Assembly: GCA_003254885.1 (NCBI GenBank) | Contig: QANT01003053.1 | Location: 1-64,000 of the forward strand | Length of the DNA: 64,000 nucleotides | Source: Purshia tridentata | Lineage: Eukaryota > Streptophyta > Magnoliopsida > Rosales > Rosaceae | Direction: 5' to 3' | Part shown: one piece after another, positions 60,807 through 64,000 of the stretch | Position numbering within the stretch: the stretch's first letter is position 1 | Layout of the letters: each line of letters starts with the position of its first letter | Program-made: the position numbers and the translations under genes | Notes under the pieces: model-generated | Seen by the model: the letters and a program-made list of their open reading frames with translations, nothing else | What the model was told of the DNA's origin: nothing | Databases searched by the model: none

Positions 60807-61613
60807 CATGACGAGGTGGACAAGTTTGATCATGAGGTCCGTCCTCGCAAAAGCAGCGAAAAGAATCAGACGTGGAGTTGGAGCCACACGTGCCTTTTGA
60901 AGCCATGCACGCCCTGCACATATCCCACTGCGCCCTGTACTCAACCTCAAAGCCTGCTCTCAAAACCTGCTGCAGCACTTCCGCCGTCACATTCGGCATA
61001 ACGTCAAACCCCTGCCAGAATATCGGAACTCGGATAAGGATGTGGCACGAGCGATCCGATTCGGAGGAGATATCCTCGACAGAGAATCGTCCATGTAGTA
61101 CGAAACATTGTTGCTGGTGCCATCGATGTTGCAAGTAAAATTGTTTGGGATGGACTCGTTCTGAGTCTGAGGAAAGCATCCGTAGAATAAAGTGAGGTTC
61201 CGAACCGTTTGAACGTTGGCAAAAAGGTTGTAATCTAAAGTGGTGTTGACGAGGTTTTGGGTGCAATAACTTTTAGAGAGATCGGGGCGAGCGATTGTGA
61301 TGGTGTGGAAGTAGGGCTGTGTGGTAATGTTTAATACGAGGAATTCTTGTTCTTCGATTTTGATGAGAGGCTGATTGTCTTGGCAGTTGATGAGTTCGAA
61401 GCCTTTCCGACCGCAGTCTTGGGATCGACTCATACTGGCTGACCAGAAAGGGTAGGATATGTTTTTAAGGAGACCGCAATCGTACGGACGCCTGCACTCT
61501 GTGAATCGGTAATACTGGTCATCGCACTGAGCTGATGGAATCAAGATGGCGATGATGAAGTAGAAGATGGTAAAGAGAGGTGGGATTAGGAGGAGATGGT
61601 TAGTCATAGTCAT
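60807..61613 (-). pseudogene. Ectodomain-only LRK10L2 copy, frameshifted
   Basis: Exactly the same length (807 bases, ATG to donor CATG|GTATGC) as exon 1 at 49453-50259 but on the opposite strand. From about CTTCATCATCGCC to CAAACTTGTCC the two copies are virtually identical; I found one C/T difference. They share the same mid-exon frameshift. The signal-peptide start and the bases after ACTTGTCC differ. No kinase exon follows. If translated it would give a short secreted GUB_WAK_bind fragment of about 208 residues. Confidence 0.88.
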
Positions 61614-63225
61614 GCGCACAACTGCTCATATGAGAGAGAGAGAGAAATCAGAGAATTGGGTGCAGAGACAGATAAGTTTGATGAGTAATAAAAAATGGTT
61701 CTATGACATGTTTTTGGTCATCTACGTTCAAACATTGAAATGAAAGAGATGGACAGCCACTGTTGTACATATATGTGATAACAGTTGTTCAAAGTTTGAC
61801 CAAGAAATTAAGTTGGTGCATGGATTTTAAACAGAATTTGAGAGATAGGGGAAAAGACGGCTAATCTTGACTTCTATATATGCATTTTAAACCGTTCAAA
61901 CTTCAAAGGCAAGAGGCTGCAGGATATATATATATGTAAACAAATATAATCATATTGATCACATCTTTATACAAGTGGAACGAAATATGTTCAGTAAGTA
62001 ATATGCAATCAATAAATATAATATGAATATTTTATTTTAAAAACAAAAAAGGAAAGAAGTACGTACCTCTAAGTTTGCTCTATTGGATGCCTCGACAACT
62101 TGTACGTTTTCATGCCCATTAAATTAAATTGATTACTGAATGTCAAAGAGGGTTGATAGGCACAGAGTACAATTTGGGTATAAATTAATTATTTCAGAAG
62201 TCCCTAATTTTATTAATAATAAGGGATTTGAATGCATGGTTTGAACTTGGAACTCAACTCTTATTAGAAAAGGAAACTATACCTTTCAAATTGTGAATTT
62301 GAATTACAGATTATTTTCTCATTTATCTGCAGGACTAGCTATGACTATGTCGAGTCTACTGGTGCAAAAGTCCAAACCCAGTTATGTTTAACAAATGTAT
62401 GAGGCATCATATGCAGCATCTCAAGGGAAAAACAATTTGAAAAGGGATTACAAATCTTGATCAGATGACAAACCAATTAATATAATAGTCCAAACATTAT
62501 TACAATCTCCTCTTGCTGGTTTTTTTTATGTAATACATCTGTCATCTAAGTCGCACCACATACTAATACTAATATATAATATATATATATATAGAGCTTG
62601 CACATCATGACCTCTTGATGATCATCAAATTAAACTGAACTCATCGTACTCAATCCGTTTGTTGACTTGAGTCAGATAATAAGTCACGGCCCATAAGTTG
62701 TGATAATGATTTGTGGGTGCATATAACATAACACTGTTAAATTACTAGAATGTTTAATTTAGAACTCAAAAGAGGTCCATGGTGCAAAGAGATTTATGGC
62801 CCATTTTTCTATGCCTCTCCAAAACAGGCCCAAAGTTGAGTACTAACCAGTAACCACCTAATGAAAGTTGATGTCACTGATTGTTCTTTCTGTACTTGTT
62901 TTGTTATGTAAATTGTTCTTAAAATGAAAGCACTGAATGGTGGAAATTGCCGGCCAAGTTCTGAAAATATAATATTGGTATAGTAAGCATCAAACTGTTA
63001 CATGAAGTACTATTCCTCATCCTCTTGATATCATCGAAATGTCCTGCTTTAACCAGAGCATGCTTCTGTTTTATCAAGAAACAATTTCATTGTGAATAAC
63101 TACTACAAAAGAAAACTATGTTTATACTGTCAACTTCAATAATATACTAGGTTCTAGACACATTTGATGCATGAGACATTAATACAACACCTCCTAGCTA
63201 GCTAGGCACTGCAATCTTCACAACA
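61614..63225. other. Intergenic before the endoglucanase gene
   Basis: AT-rich with a short TA repeat near 62573-62594. No gene seen. Confidence 0.5.
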
Positions 63226-64000
63226 ATGCCATCTTCTCTAGGTTCTCAGACACATACTTCTGCAACAGACTTAGAGACTGTGAGGTTCGTCCACACAGTT
63301 TCAGAGGCGCGGCGTCTGCTTCCTTCAGCAAGTCGCTGGAATTCTATAGAGATTGACTTCAACCTTATTCCTCAGTCTACCATTGCCTTTGATTCAATCC
63401 CTTCACGCTTCTCTAAGTCCTATGATTACAATCTTGTTATCACTGATAGAAAGTATTTCAAACGTTTTCTTTACATTTCTGCCTCCGTAGTTTTTGCTAT
63501 CCTACTCTTAATTTTACTGCTACAATTTTTGCCCCGCAAACATCATCACCATGGTCCTTCAAAGAATCTCACACTTGCATTGAACCAAGCTCTAACCTTC
63601 TTTGATGCTCAAAAGTGTAATACGTTACTTTCTACCATCATGCATTTTATTAATTAGAAACAATTACTTATATACATATTGATATTGTCATACACTTTTT
63701 CACTTTAAGTACTCATTGAAGAGTTAATTCCTTTCTTTTTCAGCTGGAAATTACCCCAATAACAGTCCGGTAAAATTTCGAGGAGATTCAGGATTGCAAG
63801 ATGGGAACTCAAGTAGTAGTACTAAACCTGCTATTCTTGTGGGTGGTTTCTATGATTCTGGCAACAACATAAAGTTCAGTTTCCCTACAGCTTATACCAT
63901 GACCTTGTTGAGTTGGACTGTGATTGAATATCACCAAAAGTATGCCGATATTGGTGAGCTTGACCATGTCAAGGACATAATCAAATGGGGCAGTGATTAC
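63226..64000 (+). CDS. KORRIGAN-type membrane-anchored endo-1,4-beta-glucanase (GH9), partial
   Basis: N-terminal part of a class A GH9 endoglucanase; such enzymes act with cellulose synthase at the plasma membrane. Exon 1 is 63226-63616 and exon 2 starts at 63744 and runs off the window. The T|CT codon split at the junction keeps frame. Exon 1 encodes a cytoplasmic tail of about 80 residues, a membrane anchor (FLYISASVVFAILLLILLLQ, about 82-102), a basic/His stem and the start of the catalytic domain (LTLALNQALTFFDAQKS). Exon 2 gives RGDSGLQDG, LVGGFYDSGNNIKFSFPTAY and LLSWTVIEY. In typical GH9 enzymes the corresponding motif is YDAGD with a catalytic Asp. Here it reads YDSGNN, so that Asp is replaced by Asn. 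The tail lacks the KOR1-like start, so a KOR2/KOR3-like paralogue is likely. Confidence 0.9.

Noticed and set aside
1-64000. CRISPR arrays, operons or phage-type systems
   Set aside because: Spliceosomal introns, plant nuclear gene families and plant repeats show this is a eukaryotic chromosome; no such arrays were seen.

Overview
This is plant nuclear DNA from a eudicot. It is AT-rich, has short GT-AG introns, and carries SSRs, foldback elements and a solo LTR. Gene content and protein style suggest Rosaceae, perhaps Prunus, but no marker here proves the genus. All gene models were read by eye: exons were joined at GT-AG borders and the frame was checked across each join.

Layout: tRNA-Leu(AAG) at 1026-1106. 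An AMSH-type deubiquitinase (+, 14 exons, 1357-6254) comes next, followed by a 207-bp tandem duplication and a gene-poor stretch. A serine-rich unknown protein (+, 10841-11647) has its 3' flank duplicated downstream. BRUTUS (-, 14 exons, 22679-14435) is the haemerythrin/RING E3 ligase of iron homeostasis; its promoter has a TATA box beside two CACGTG boxes and a TGACGTCA. About 5 kb without genes follows, then an intronless AP-3 delta adaptin gene (+, 28220-31147). A PHD-finger gene (+, 32062-33859) has a decayed 3' end. Two tandem BC10-like GT14 glycosyltransferases (+, 35335-36727 and 38052-41664) precede a CBP60 calmodulin-binding transcription factor (+, 43361-46658).

From about 47.7 to 61.6 kb lies a rearranged cluster of LRK10-like (GUB_WAK_bind) receptor kinases. 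It holds a pseudogene split by a solo LTR with a 5-bp target duplication, a kinase gene with a frameshifted ectodomain, an intact RD-type receptor kinase on the minus strand, and an ectodomain-only copy on the minus strand. That copy is almost identical to the frameshifted exon, frameshift included. There are also two relics of kinase 3' ends. Inside the cluster sits an unusual gene: a three-pass membrane protein of unknown family whose reading frame runs into a frameshifted CBP60 fragment. The window ends inside a KORRIGAN-type membrane-anchored GH9 endoglucanase (+, 63226 to beyond 64000).

Most genes are ordinary housekeeping loci (endosomal sorting, vacuolar traffic, iron sensing, cell wall). 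The accessory biology is concentrated in the receptor-kinase cluster, where inverted duplication with probable gene conversion, LTR insertion and domain capture can be read directly. I see no clear new multi-gene system. The strongest candidates for novelty are the membrane-CBP60 chimera and the shared-frameshift ectodomain pair.
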